The notes beneath the pieces are model-generated. The model was not told the DNA's origin, did no database searches, and saw only the letters and a program-made list of their open reading frames with translations. A stretch of DNA of 64,000 bases from Tepidanaerobacteraceae bacterium (lineage in GTDB: Bacteria > Bacillota > Thermosediminibacteria > Thermosediminibacterales > Tepidanaerobacteraceae): positions 119,933-183,932 of the forward strand of contig JANLFP010000008.1 in NCBI GenBank assembly GCA_024655905.1, written 5' to 3'. Below, piece by piece: positions 43,958-52,306 of this stretch. Both the position numbers and the translations under genes were made by a program. Position 1 is the stretch's first letter; every line of letters begins with the position of its first letter.

Positions 43958-44896
43958 TTATTTTTTGTCATTGATTTCCTTGAAAAGTATTCTTGAAAAT
44001 TGCAGCGCCGCATTATAACCCATGTCTTTCAACCTGTGATCCATGGCGGCCACTTCAAGTATTGCGGCCACATTTCTGCCCGGTCGGATGGGTATTGTTT
44101 TTTTGGGAATAAAAGAATCCAGGATGTTTATTTTTTCTTCTTCAAGACCCAACCTGTCGGTTTCCTTGTATTTTTCCCATTCCACCATTTCAATTACCAT
44201 TTCAATCTTTATGTTGTCCCTCACGGCGCCGGCGCCGAAAATGGTCTTCACATCGATAATCCCCAGGCCGCGTACCTCAAGATAATACCTGATAAGTTCG
44301 GGAGCACTGCCTATCAGCACATTTTTGGCGGTCTGCTTTATTTCCACTGCATCATCCGCCACCAGGCGGTGACCCCTTTTTATGAGTTCTACGGCGGTTT
44401 CGCTCTTTCCTATACCGCTCTCCCCGAGTATCAAAACTCCCACCCCGTAAATGTCAACCAGCACGCCGTGCATTGTGGTCCTGGGAGCGAGCGCGCTTTC
44501 AAGATAATCTGTAAGTCTGCTTATGAACCTGGTGGTGGCTGCGGAAGTGGTCAAGACGAATCTGCCGCATTTTTTTGCGATTTCAAGCATTTCCGCCGGA
44601 GGCGCAAGTTTTCTTGTTATAATGACGCACGGGACTTCATAGGAAAACAATTTTTCCAGGCGCTGCCTTCTTGTTTCAATAGGGAGGCTTTCAAGAAAGG
44701 ATATCTCCGTCATGCCCATTATCTGTATTCTTTCAAAGGCGAAGTAGTCGAAATACCCTGCCAGTTCCAATCCCGGTCGATTTAAGTCCGGAACATATAT
44801 ATCGGGAGGCGTTTTGCCGCTTTCGCAAAGGATTTCAAGATCCATTTTTTCTATTATTTCATTTAGATTTATTTTTTGCAAAACCGCCATCTCCAT
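43958..44896 (-). CDS. hprK: HPr kinase/phosphorylase
   Basis: The 312-residue sensor enzyme of carbon catabolite repression, which phosphorylates HPr at Ser46 and reverses it. The N-terminal domain (DLNRPGLELAGYFDYF) is followed by HGVLVDIYGVGVLILGESGIGKS (Walker A; here GESGIGKS), HRLVADDAVEI, EVRGLGIIDVKTIFGAGAV and IPIRPGRNVAAILEVAAMD. The start is uncertain by a few codons: ATG at 44896, ATG at 44890, or a TTG shortly after with GGAG nine bases before it. The 278-base upstream gap separates it from the DUF1540 gene on the other strand. Confidence 0.95.
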   Translation of the reverse strand: MEMAVLQKINLNEIIEKMDLEILCESGKTPPDIYVPDLNRPGLELAGYFDYFAFERIQIMGMTEISFLESLPIETRRQRLEKLFSYEVPCVIITRKLAPPAEMLEIAKKCGRFVLTTSAATTRFISRLTDYLESALAPRTTMHGVLVDIYGVGVLILGESGIGKSETAVELIKRGHRLVADDAVEIKQTAKNVLIGSAPELIRYYLEVRGLGIIDVKTIFGAGAVRDNIKIEMVIEMVEWEKYKETDRLGLEEEKINILDSFIPKKTIPIRPGRNVAAILEVAAMDHRLKDMGYNAALQFSRILFKEINDKK

Positions 44897-45085
44897 TCTT
44901 TTGTCTAATATTATTTCTCGCTTGATCTGTTAAAAAACCTGAAGTTTAGTTGTAATTTGCTCTTTTAAAGAGCCTACAGTTGACCTATAGTTAATGTTAT
45001 TCTACAAAAGAAAATAGATTCCTTCATAAAACATATAAATAATTATATCTAATCCCGGAATACTATAAATGACATATTAATCAAA

Positions 45086-45145
45086 CAGGGGATATTCCTC
45101 AGACTGCCTCAAACTCATCACCCGAAATGATAGGTCTATCCCCTG
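45086..45145. repeat. inverted repeat CAGGGGATA / TATCCCCTG upstream of the DUF1540 gene
   Basis: Perfect nine-base arms (45086-45094 and 45137-45145) are 42 bases apart, ending 30 bases before the DUF1540 start. It may be a mobile-repeat remnant or an mRNA structure. The rest of 44897-45174 shows only a short GCTCTTTTAAAGAGC palindrome near 44960. Confidence 0.45.
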
Positions 45146-45174
45146 ACCTTAATTATATTAGAGGAGGAATTTCA

Positions 45175-45366
45175 ATGGCACGCATAAAATGCAACGTCTC
45201 AACCTGCAAATATAACAGAGACAACGAATGCTGCGCGGAAAACGTTATGGTCAATTCCATAAGGCCGGAATGTACATCAAAAGAAGGCACTTATTGCGAT
45301 GCCTACGAGAAAAACGACTATCTCGGCAAATCAACCACTGCCGACAAAATTTCCTGCTGGGATTAA
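45175..45366 (+). CDS. DUF1540 cysteine-rich small protein
   Basis: A 63-residue protein, MARIKCNVSTCKYN..., with Cys at CNVSTC, ECCAENV, ECTSKEGTYC and the final CWD. This spacing is the DUF1540 pattern, likely a small metal-binding fold. GAGGAGG lies eight bases before the ATG, so a longer reading from 45127 is not favoured. The stop codon abuts the stop of the convergent ABC permease gene with no gap. Its function is unknown. Confidence 0.85.
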   Translation: MARIKCNVSTCKYNRDNECCAENVMVNSIRPECTSKEGTYCDAYEKNDYLGKSTTADKISCWD

Positions 45367-46500
45367 TCATTCCAATTTCTTCCTAAATCTGAAAATAGCC
45401 AGAGCAAACAATACAAATCCCATCAAAGCGAGTATTAAAGTGTCATGAAAAAGCGCACTGAACACCACTCCTTTTACAACTATTCCGCGCATGATGCGCA
45501 TAAAATATGTTACAGGAATAATGTAGCTAGCCCATCGCATCATGTATGGCATTGCTTCCAGAGGGAATATGAAGCCCGATAGTATGATGCTGGGCATGAT
45601 CGTCAAAACTGTCATCTGCATGGCCTGAAGCTGCGTCCTGGCTATGGTCGAAATAAGGATGCCAATGGAAAGGGCAACGATAATAAAGACCATGGCAAGC
45701 AGCAATAACAGCATCAAACTGCCTTTTACCGGAACTTTGAACAAAAAGACGCCCAGGGAAAGCGAGATGGCAAAATCAATAAATGCGATAAAAATGTATG
45801 GAATGAGTTTCCCCACTATCAGTTCCGCCGGTTTTATGGGGGTAACTATCAGCTGTTCGATGGTGCCCCTCTCCCGCTCCCTCACCAGGGCAAAAGCCGT
45901 CAGCATGATTGTTATATTCTGCATGACGAGTCCTATCAAGCCGGGTATTGTAAATATTTCCGCCCTCAGCGTAGGATTATATATCATTCTCGGCCTCACA
46001 TCTACGGGAGGGGGGCTTATTGAAGCTCCTTTTTTCAATAATGCGGTCACGGAAATCTTCCTTGAAAAATTCTCGGCAATCATGAGGCCGCTGGAAAAGA
46101 CCGTCCTGGCTACAGTGGGATCGGAACCGTCGATTAAAATTTCTGCCTGAGCTGTCTCGCCTCTCATTATCTTTCTGTCGAATTCCGGCGGAATATGCAA
46201 TGCAGCTTTGGCATTTCCCATGTCCAGAAGTTCAAGCATTTCAGCCCGGCCTTTAACATAGTAGTTCACATCAAAATAATTGGAATTCTTGTAAGCGTTT
46301 ATCAGGTTCCGGCTTTGCTGCGAGCGATTTTCATCCCACACAGCAGTCGGGACATGATCCACTTCCACTTTGACTGCGTATCCAAAAAGCAGCATCATTA
46401 CTAATGGCATCATAATCGCAATGGCTAGGCTGGCCCGGTCTCTCTTTATGTGAATGAACTCTTTTTTTATAATCGTTAAAACCCTTCTCAAGTTAAACAT
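45367..46500 (-). CDS. ABC-2 type export permease (YhhJ/YbhS-like)
   Basis: A 377-residue permease. An N-terminal membrane helix (IAIMMPLVMMLLFGYAV) is followed by a large extracytoplasmic loop (about residues 45-170) and five more helices at the C-terminus. RERERGTIEQLIVTPIKPAELIVGKLIPY is the ABC-2 signature region, present here in two parts around residue 210. Together with the ATPase and HlyD-like protein it should form a drug or lipid exporter. Its ATG overlaps the ATPase stop by eight bases, showing translational coupling. Confidence 0.9.
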   Translation of the reverse strand: MFNLRRVLTIIKKEFIHIKRDRASLAIAIMMPLVMMLLFGYAVKVEVDHVPTAVWDENRSQQSRNLINAYKNSNYFDVNYYVKGRAEMLELLDMGNAKAALHIPPEFDRKIMRGETAQAEILIDGSDPTVARTVFSSGLMIAENFSRKISVTALLKKGASISPPPVDVRPRMIYNPTLRAEIFTIPGLIGLVMQNITIMLTAFALVRERERGTIEQLIVTPIKPAELIVGKLIPYIFIAFIDFAISLSLGVFLFKVPVKGSLMLLLLLAMVFIIVALSIGILISTIARTQLQAMQMTVLTIMPSIILSGFIFPLEAMPYMMRWASYIIPVTYFMRIMRGIVVKGVVFSALFHDTLILALMGFVLFALAIFRFRKKLE

Positions 46501-47296
46501 TGCTCATTCCTTCTTTTTTTAATCCGTATAAATAATTTGCCGACTGAAATATGTCTTCGACTTTTTCACCGGTTAATTCTTCCACATATTTCACAAAAAT
46601 GTCCTCAAGATTTTCTGCTTGCCCTTTTTTAATAATCTCTTCCGGCGGCCCGAAATCAAGCAGTTTTCCTTTAAAAATAAAACCTATCAGGTCGCAGGTT
46701 CGGGCTTCATCCATATAATGGGTTGAGACGAGAACTGTAATATTCTGGCGGGTGGCCTCTCTTATTATTCTCCAGAAAATTCTCCGGGAAACCGGGTCCA
46801 CGCCCGCAGTGGGCTCATCCAACACCAGCAGTCTGGGTCTGTGAATAAGTGCGCATCCCAGAGCCAGTCTTTGCTTCCATCCCCCCGAAAGATTCCCTGC
46901 CAGAGTCTTTTCCCTGCCAGATAGCCCGGCCATATTTATTATAAAGTTTTTTCGGATTTTAAACTCCTTTCGGGGAATCGAATAAATCTCGCCGTAAAAC
47001 TCCAGGTTCTCCTCCACAGTGAGGTCTTCGTACAGGCTGAATTTCTGCGACATGTAACCGATATTTTTTTTTATCATTTCCGCATTCTTCAAAATGTCAT
47101 AGCCAAGTATTCTTCCGCTTCCTGAAGTGGGAGAAAGGACTCCGCATATGATCCTTATTGTGGTCGTTTTCCCGGAACCATTTGGGCCCAGAAAACCGAA
47201 AATGCTGCCGCTGGGTATGTTGAGGCTAAGATTGTCAACTGCCGTAAGCTGACCGTATTTTTTGGTAAGATTATTTAATTCCACCGCATATTCCAT
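46493..47296 (-). CDS. ABC export ATPase
   Basis: A 267-residue single-domain ATPase. GFLGPNGSGKTTTIR (Walker A), MSQKFSLYEDLTVEENL (Q-loop), LSGGWKQRLALGCAL (signature, with W for the usual Q/M), LLVLDEPTAGVDP (Walker B) and VSTHYMDEA (H-loop) are all present. It powers the permease encoded next. Its start codon shares one base with the HlyD-like gene's stop (TAATG), and GGAG lies just upstream. Confidence 0.92.
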   Translation of the reverse strand: MEYAVELNNLTKKYGQLTAVDNLSLNIPSGSIFGFLGPNGSGKTTTIRIICGVLSPTSGSGRILGYDILKNAEMIKKNIGYMSQKFSLYEDLTVEENLEFYGEIYSIPRKEFKIRKNFIINMAGLSGREKTLAGNLSGGWKQRLALGCALIHRPRLLVLDEPTAGVDPVSRRIFWRIIREATRQNITVLVSTHYMDEARTCDLIGFIFKGKLLDFGPPEEIIKKGQAENLEDIFVKYVEELTGEKVEDIFQSANYLYGLKKEGMSNV

Positions 47297-48300
47297 TATT
47301 CAGCATCTCCTTTCGGCAGCTCCACATCTACTTCCATGCCCGGTTTCAAATCCTTCGATGTCAGCTTAACCTTCACTTTGTACACTATATTTTCCCTCTC
47401 GCTTTTTTCTTGAACATTTCTGGGGGTAAATTCCCCCTGGGGGGAAATGAATGTGATTTCACCGGGATATGCCCTGTTCTCAAACTTCACATTCAACTTC
47501 TGGTGGAGTTTGATCTTCCCCAGCAGCTTTTCGGGAATGTATACCTCAACCCATAAATCTGCAGGATCCTGGATTGTCAAAATGTTGGAACCGGCAAATA
47601 TCGATTCGCCAATCTCAAAATTTTTGCATAATACTACTCCATCTATCGGAGAATATATGCTCGCTTTTTTCAATGTTTCCTCGGCCAAAGCGAGGGAGTC
47701 CTCGGCCTGCGAAACAGATGCCCGCGCTGCCCTGATGCTTTCAGATCTTGCTCCTTCAACGGTTAGATCCCTCTGAGCTATCGCCTGGTCCAGAAGCGAC
47801 TTTGCCTTATCATACTGGCTTTGGGCTTCATCCAGAGCCTGCCTTAAATCTATTATTTTCTGTTCCGGCACCGCGCCCTGCAAAAATAGTTCCTGATTTT
47901 TCGCGTAAAGGTCTTTGTAATAAGCCAGGCTTTTTTCAGCTTCGTTCAGGGCGGCTTCGGCCTGCTTTACACTGGCTTCTGCCGACTTTATCGACTCATC
48001 CCTGCTGCCTGCCAGCAGTTCATCCAGCTGTGCTTTTGCCATTTCAACGGAGGCTTTCGCCGAATCCCGCTGCAATTTTAAAGATGTGTCATCCAATTGC
48101 ACCAAAAGATCGCCTTTTCTGACCGAATCTCCTTCTTTAAAGAAAATGTCTGCTATCTTGCTTCCAATTTCAGAAACAATATTCACCTGTGTAGCTTCAA
48201 CGGTTCCAGAAAAAATAATCTCATCTTTCCCTGAAAGATTGCTGCATCCGCTTACAAAAAATATAAATGCGATTAATAAAAAGATTTTAATGTGTTTCAT
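47296..48300 (-). CDS. HlyD/membrane-fusion-like lipoprotein of an ABC exporter
   Basis: A 334-residue adaptor. A lipoprotein signal ends IFFVSGC. The biotinyl-lipoyl-like halves (SEIGSKIADIFFKEGDSVRKGDLLVQLDD and YSPIDGVVLCKNFEIGESIFAG, each recognisable by G..V..GD and DG.V) flank a long coiled-coil hairpin rich in Ala, Glu and Gln (about residues 75-205). A barrel domain closes the protein. The ATG at 48300 is preferred to a TTG one codon earlier, with AAGGTGAG upstream. In a Gram-positive cell it would be anchored outside the membrane next to the ABC-2 exporter. Confidence 0.9.
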   Translation of the reverse strand: MKHIKIFLLIAFIFFVSGCSNLSGKDEIIFSGTVEATQVNIVSEIGSKIADIFFKEGDSVRKGDLLVQLDDTSLKLQRDSAKASVEMAKAQLDELLAGSRDESIKSAEASVKQAEAALNEAEKSLAYYKDLYAKNQELFLQGAVPEQKIIDLRQALDEAQSQYDKAKSLLDQAIAQRDLTVEGARSESIRAARASVSQAEDSLALAEETLKKASIYSPIDGVVLCKNFEIGESIFAGSNILTIQDPADLWVEVYIPEKLLGKIKLHQKLNVKFENRAYPGEITFISPQGEFTPRNVQEKSERENIVYKVKVKLTSKDLKPGMEVDVELPKGDAE

Positions 48301-48324
48301 CAACTCACCTTCTTGAATTTTTAT

Positions 48325-48933
48325 TTAATTTTTCTTTGCCGATACACCGTTTAAAAATATATCTACCATTTTCTCGATACTTTTTTCAATCTCGCTGCTT
48401 GATGATTCTTCAGAAGATATTTTTTGCCATACAAAGAAAAACATCAACATTCCGATGATTGCAAGAACTGCAATTGACGGGTCCGTGCTCTTTTTAAATT
48501 CTCCTTCTTCAACGGCTTTTTTAATGAATTCCTCACCGGAAGCCTTGGCTCTTGAAACAACTTTCTCAACAAATAACTTTCTTATATCCTCATTCAATCC
48601 GGATTCCTGCATCATGATTTTCAATAGAGGAAAATGAGCATTAATGATTTCATAGCGGTTCTTCAGGAGTTTTATCAACTTCTGACGGTGGCTCATATTC
48701 TTTTCATCCAGTATTTGCATCACAGGTTCCACAACCACATGATATCCATATACTTCAACAGCTCTGTGAATGATTTTATTGAGAATGTTTTTTTTGCTCC
48801 CGAATTTTCTAAACAGCGTCACTTCATTAACTCCCGCTGCTGCTGCGATTTCACGGGTGCTTGTTCCCGAAAAACCTTTTTCGGAAAAAACCTTTACTGC
48901 TGCCTCGATTATCCTTTGTTCCGTATCATCCAT
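48325..48933 (-). CDS. TetR-family repressor of the exporter operon
   Basis: A 202-residue regulator. The helix-turn-helix is AAVKVFSEKGFSGTSTREIA with AAGVNEVTLFRKFGSKKNIL, typical of TetR/AcrR proteins, and the C-terminal half is a helical ligand domain. It is the first gene of the operon TetR-HlyD-ATPase-permease. A palindrome directly over the transcription start region (48964-48983) is its probable operator, so a drug-like ligand should induce the whole operon. Confidence 0.92.
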   Translation of the reverse strand: MDDTEQRIIEAAVKVFSEKGFSGTSTREIAAAAGVNEVTLFRKFGSKKNILNKIIHRAVEVYGYHVVVEPVMQILDEKNMSHRQKLIKLLKNRYEIINAHFPLLKIMMQESGLNEDIRKLFVEKVVSRAKASGEEFIKKAVEEGEFKKSTDPSIAVLAIIGMLMFFFVWQKISSEESSSSEIEKSIEKMVDIFLNGVSAKKN

Positions 48934-48963
48934 CTCAACACCCTCTCTCCCGATGGCAAAATT

Positions 48964-48983
48964 GCAAGTAATTGATTGCTTGC
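48964..48983. promoter_or_regulatory. TetR operator palindrome
   Basis: GCAAGTAATTGATTGCTTGC is a 20-base palindrome with one mismatched pair. It lies 4 bases downstream of the -10 box and 30 bases before the TetR start codon, the classic place for autorepression. Confidence 0.6.
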
Positions 48984-48987
48984 ATTA

Positions 48988-49016
48988 AGTATAATAATTT
49001 TTATTCTGCTTGTAAA
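48988..49016 (-). promoter_or_regulatory. promoter of the TetR-exporter operon
   Basis: On the minus strand: -35 TTTACA (49011-49016), 17-base spacer, -10 TATACT (48988-48993). Confidence 0.65.
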
Positions 49017-49089
49017 GCGAATTTTATTCTCAAAATCATCATCATCTGATATAATTTAATCCAGCAATATTCAAAAGGAGACTGGACGA

Positions 49090-50031
49090 ATGATTAATGT
49101 TTTGCTCCGAAAAAAAATCTTTTATCTGCTGCTTCTGACAACTCTTGTCATAACAATACTTTTATCGGGTTGTTCGATTCAAACCTCTCCAGAAACCGGA
49201 AAAACCTCTCAAAACCAAACGGAAGATAAGTTAACGGAAACTCCTGTTTTGCCATCGGCTTCCCATCTTTTGCAAGTAACTTTCATGGATGTGGGGCAGG
49301 CTGACAGCATCTTTATCAAACTCCCCGAAGGCAAGACCATGCTGATAGATGCGGGCAACAACAATGATGGCAAAACCATTATAAATTACATAAAAAATCA
49401 GGGTACAAAAAAGCTGGATACTGTAATTGGAACACATCCCCATGAAGACCACATTGGAGCCATGGACGATATTATAAACACCTTTGACATTGGAAAGATA
49501 TATATGCCCAATGTCACTACCACAACCCGGACCTTCAAAGATGTCCTTGCATCTGCCGCGGCCAAGGGTTTAAAAATAATCAGCGCGAAAGGGGGAATGA
49601 CCATCCTCCTGGAAGACGATGTAAATATTGAAATCTTCGCTCCCAACAGCAAAAAATACGAGGACTTGAACAATTACAGCATTGTTTTGAAGATGACCTA
49701 TAAAAAAACTTCTTTCCTTTTCACCGGTGATGCCGAAAAGTTATCCGAGGAAGAAATGCTGAAGCACAACTACGATTTGAAAGCCGACGTCCTTAAGGTG
49801 GGCCATCACGGCAGCAGTTCTGGAACTTCCGAAGAATTTCTATCCGCCGTCTCTCCGGAGTACGCAATAATCAGCGTCGGAAAAAACAATGATTACGGCC
49901 ATCCGCACAAAGAGACGCTGGAGCGCCTGGCAGCCCATGGAGTAAAAGTATACACCACGGCAGACAACGGCAACATACTTGTCACAAGTGACGGAGAAAA
50001 TATAAAAATCAGCAGAGCCCCGAATGAATGA
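49090..50031 (+). CDS. secreted ComEC/Rec2-like metallo-beta-lactamase-fold lipoprotein
   Basis: A 313-residue protein. A lipoprotein signal ends TILLSGC, and a low-complexity linker follows to about residue 60. Then a metallo-beta-lactamase fold has VTFMDVGQADSIFI, MLIDAGNN, GTHPHEDHIGAMD (HxxxDH metal motif), SIVLKMTYKKTSFLFTGDAE, VLKVGHHGSSSGTS and VSVGKNNDYGHPH-like segments. It resembles the C-terminal hydrolase domain of ComEC without its membrane part; such proteins may act as secreted nucleases or phosphodiesterases. GGAG lies nine bases before the ATG. The DUF3006 gene follows by about 100 bases. Confidence 0.88.
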   Translation: MINVLLRKKIFYLLLLTTLVITILLSGCSIQTSPETGKTSQNQTEDKLTETPVLPSASHLLQVTFMDVGQADSIFIKLPEGKTMLIDAGNNNDGKTIINYIKNQGTKKLDTVIGTHPHEDHIGAMDDIINTFDIGKIYMPNVTTTTRTFKDVLASAAAKGLKIISAKGGMTILLEDDVNIEIFAPNSKKYEDLNNYSIVLKMTYKKTSFLFTGDAEKLSEEEMLKHNYDLKADVLKVGHHGSSSGTSEEFLSAVSPEYAIISVGKNNDYGHPHKETLERLAAHGVKVYTTADNGNILVTSDGENIKISRAPNE

Positions 50032-50132
50032 CAGCCATAAAAAGTTTGTCGCAGTCCTTTATATTTATATATATGATTCATGCTGTTTTCGACTTGCGAA
50101 AACAGTGCCATCATGTTCCCGGGAGGGTTTAT

Positions 50133-50345
50133 ATGTACGGTGTTATCGACAGGTTCGAAGGCGAATTTGCCGTTATTGAAAAAGACGACAAAAAAGTCAT
50201 GAACATAAAAAGGATTCTATTGCCGGAAAATGCCGGGGAAGGCGATGTCATAGACCTTGAAAGCATGACTGTCGATGAAAAGGAAACGTTACGCCGGAAA
50301 GAAAATATACAAAAGCTGGCAGAAAAGATGTTTCGCGACGAATAA
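50133..50345 (+). CDS. DUF3006 small protein
   Basis: A 70-residue protein, MYGVIDRFEGEFAVIE, with the D.FE...AV.E pattern of DUF3006 and a charged helical tail. GGGAGGG lies six bases before the ATG; a longer reading overlapping the previous gene is not supported. DUF3006 genes are commonly found beside ComEC-like hydrolase genes, as here, so a shared role is likely though unknown. Confidence 0.85.
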   Translation: MYGVIDRFEGEFAVIEKDDKKVMNIKRILLPENAGEGDVIDLESMTVDEKETLRRKENIQKLAEKMFRDE

Positions 50346-50353
50346 GTTTTATC

Positions 50354-50689
50354 TCAAAATACCTTTTCCCCCAGCACCGCTTCTCTTTCGGGCCGCAGCA
50401 AGATAACGCGGCCCTTATCGTCCTTCACCCCCAGGATAAGCACTTCCGACATAAAACCGGCAATTCTTTTCGGCGGAAAGTTAACCACCCCCACCACCTG
50501 GCGGCCGATCAGGTCTTCTTTTTTATAAAGCGCCGTCAGCTGGGCGCTGGATTTCTTTATGCCTATCTCCTGCCCAAAATCAACGGTCAGCTTGTATGCA
50601 GGCTTTCTGGCTTCGGGAAAGTCTTCCACATCAAGAATTTTCCCCACCCGCATATCCACTTTTTCAAAATCCTCATAGCTAATCATCAT
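50354..50689 (-). CDS. csaA: CsaA-like tRNA-binding/export chaperone protein
   Basis: A 111-residue OB-fold protein of the EMAP/tRNA-binding type. The whole length matches CsaA: YEDFEKVDMRVGKILDVEDF, ARKPAYKLTVDFGQEIGIKKSSAQ, NFPPKRIAGFMSEVLILG and the ILLRPEREAVLG end (cited here in parts). The ATG at 50689 is chosen because AGGAG lies six bases upstream; the ATG at 50695 overlaps that site. It ends 8 bases from the convergent DUF3006 gene. Confidence 0.9.
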   Translation of the reverse strand: MMISYEDFEKVDMRVGKILDVEDFPEARKPAYKLTVDFGQEIGIKKSSAQLTALYKKEDLIGRQVVGVVNFPPKRIAGFMSEVLILGVKDDKGRVILLRPEREAVLGEKVF

Positions 50690-50777
50690 TATCATCTCCT
50701 TTGATGGTCAGTTTCGCTATCTTCCACCGGTCGCCAATCTTAATGAGTTCCGCCCTAAATCCCAGCCCGCCATTCAT
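50679..50777 (-). pseudogene. remnant of a coding region just upstream of csaA
   Basis: A 32-residue reading (MNGGLGFRAELIKIG, then DRWKIAKLTIKG) overlaps the start of csaA by 11 bases. FRAELIKIGDRWKIAKLTIKG looks like the last beta strands of a SnoaL/NTF2-like lipoprotein. The sequence before it (50778-50870) holds further broken coding-like pieces. No start with a ribosome site is evident. Confidence 0.3.
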
Positions 50778-50872
50778 TTAATAATCTCAAACCAATGTTA
50801 TTTTCGTAAAGGCCTTCAAACGCAATATTTATCTTCTACACGATAACTGCAGGTTCCTTTTCCCCATCTTTT

Positions 50873-51988
50873 TTATTTTAAATGTTCCGGGTTTAATCCT
50901 TGAAGTTCCTTTGGGACAAAAATGCCGTCTTTTCTAATTAATTTATCGTCGAACCAGATTTCTCCGCCCCCGTATTCGGGCCGCTGGATATAAACCAGGT
51001 CCCAGTGTATGGCGGACTTGTTTTTGTTGTCGCATTCCTCATAACATTTTCCCGGAGTTAGATGTATGCTGCCGGAGATTTTCTCGTCAAAAAGAGTGTC
51101 TTTCATGGGTTTCAAAATATAGGGGTTCAAACCGAAGGAAAATTCTCCGATATACCGGGCGCCTTCGTCGGTATCAAGAATTTTGTTGATGCGCTCGGTG
51201 TCGTTGGCGGTGGCTTTAATTATCTTCCCGTTTTCGAATTCAAGTCTGACATCTGTAAAAGTAAACCCCTGGTACACCGATGGAGTATTGTAAGAAATGA
51301 CTCCGTTTACCGAATCTCTAACCGGTGCAGTAAATACTTCTCCGTCGGGTATGTTTCTCTTGCCGTCGCATTTTACGGCGGGCAAACCTTCTATTGAAAA
51401 AGTGAGATCAGTGCCCTGACCCTTGATATGCACCTTTTTTGTTTTATTCATCAACTTGACGAGAGGATCCATAGCTCTTGACATTCTGGCATAATCCATG
51501 CAGCATACATCGAAGTAAAAATCCTCGAAGGCTTCGGTACTGGTATCCGCCAGCTGCGCCATTGATGGATTGGGATACCGGAGAACGCACCACCTGGTGT
51601 TCGGAACCCGTATCTCGCCGTGCACCGGTTTTACATAAAGCTGCATATACATGGCTTTTTTCTCCTGCGGCACGTCGGAAAGTTCGGCTATGTTGTCACC
51701 GCCCCGTATGCCGATATAGGCATCCATTTCCCTCATGCGGGCCGCGTCATGCTCCGCCATCATTTTCAGGGTTTCTTCATCCGCATGCATGAGTATTTCC
51801 CTATCTATTTGCTGCATATTCAAAGATACAAAAGGCTTTGCGCCGACATTATAAGCTTCTCGGATAAGTGCCAGAACGAGAGAAATTTCACCGGGGCCGG
51901 ATTCGATAAGTATCTTTTCCCCTCCTTTTAATTCCACCGAATAATGAATAAGTTCGTGGGCTAATTTTTTAATCCTTGGATCCTGCAA
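50873..51988 (-). CDS. M29-family metallo-aminopeptidase (AmpS/PepS type)
   Basis: A 371-residue peptidase. KLAHELIHYSVELKGGEKI and AYNVGAKPFVSL at the N-terminus, FTDVRLEFENGKIIKA, GARYIGEFSFGLNP, SGSIHLTPGKCYEECDNKNKSAIHWDLVY (zinc His and Asp in AIHWDLV) and GGGEIWFDDKLI at the C-terminus fit thermophilic aminopeptidases of family M29. It trims N-terminal residues from peptides in the cytoplasm. The start is TTG with AAGGGG eight bases upstream. It is monocistronic, with a 318-base divergent gap to the aldolase gene. Confidence 0.9.
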   Translation of the reverse strand: MQDPRIKKLAHELIHYSVELKGGEKILIESGPGEISLVLALIREAYNVGAKPFVSLNMQQIDREILMHADEETLKMMAEHDAARMREMDAYIGIRGGDNIAELSDVPQEKKAMYMQLYVKPVHGEIRVPNTRWCVLRYPNPSMAQLADTSTEAFEDFYFDVCCMDYARMSRAMDPLVKLMNKTKKVHIKGQGTDLTFSIEGLPAVKCDGKRNIPDGEVFTAPVRDSVNGVISYNTPSVYQGFTFTDVRLEFENGKIIKATANDTERINKILDTDEGARYIGEFSFGLNPYILKPMKDTLFDEKISGSIHLTPGKCYEECDNKNKSAIHWDLVYIQRPEYGGGEIWFDDKLIRKDGIFVPKELQGLNPEHLK

Positions 51989-52306
51989 TTTTTTATCCCC
52001 TTTCGAATATTGTTTTGTTATTGGCCGGAGTCATTTCGTGATAGCCGAGCATCCGTCAAATGGCGATGCCACGGCAATGATGCCGACAAAACCAATCTTA
52101 TGTTGTTTTGCATAATTTTCTCTCCCTCGGTAATTCTATAAAATTTTAACATAAATTTAACATAAAAAAAAGCATTTGCAAGCAAAATAAAGTTTTGAAA
52201 GGTTATATCGAGAAGGATTTTAAAATAATTTGGCGAATTATCTTAAAGTATGTATCTCACTTTTTTTCATATATTTAACATTTGTTCAATCACAGGAGGG
52301 TTTTTC
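51989..52306. other. divergent intergenic region with a possible gene remnant
   Basis: On the minus strand an ATG at 52113 with GAGGGAGAG upstream starts a frame broken at once. In the shifted frame it reads KQHKIGFVGIIAVASPFDG, which resembles the N-terminus of a sugar isomerase, before a stop. The right half (52140-52306) is AT-rich and should contain the promoter of the aldolase gene, but no convincing box pair was found. Confidence 0.3.

Noticed and set aside
44000..44785. Long open frame (261 codons) on the plus strand inside hprK
   Set aside because: It lies entirely antisense to a clear hprK, has no recognisable domain and no ribosome site; it is a codon-bias shadow.
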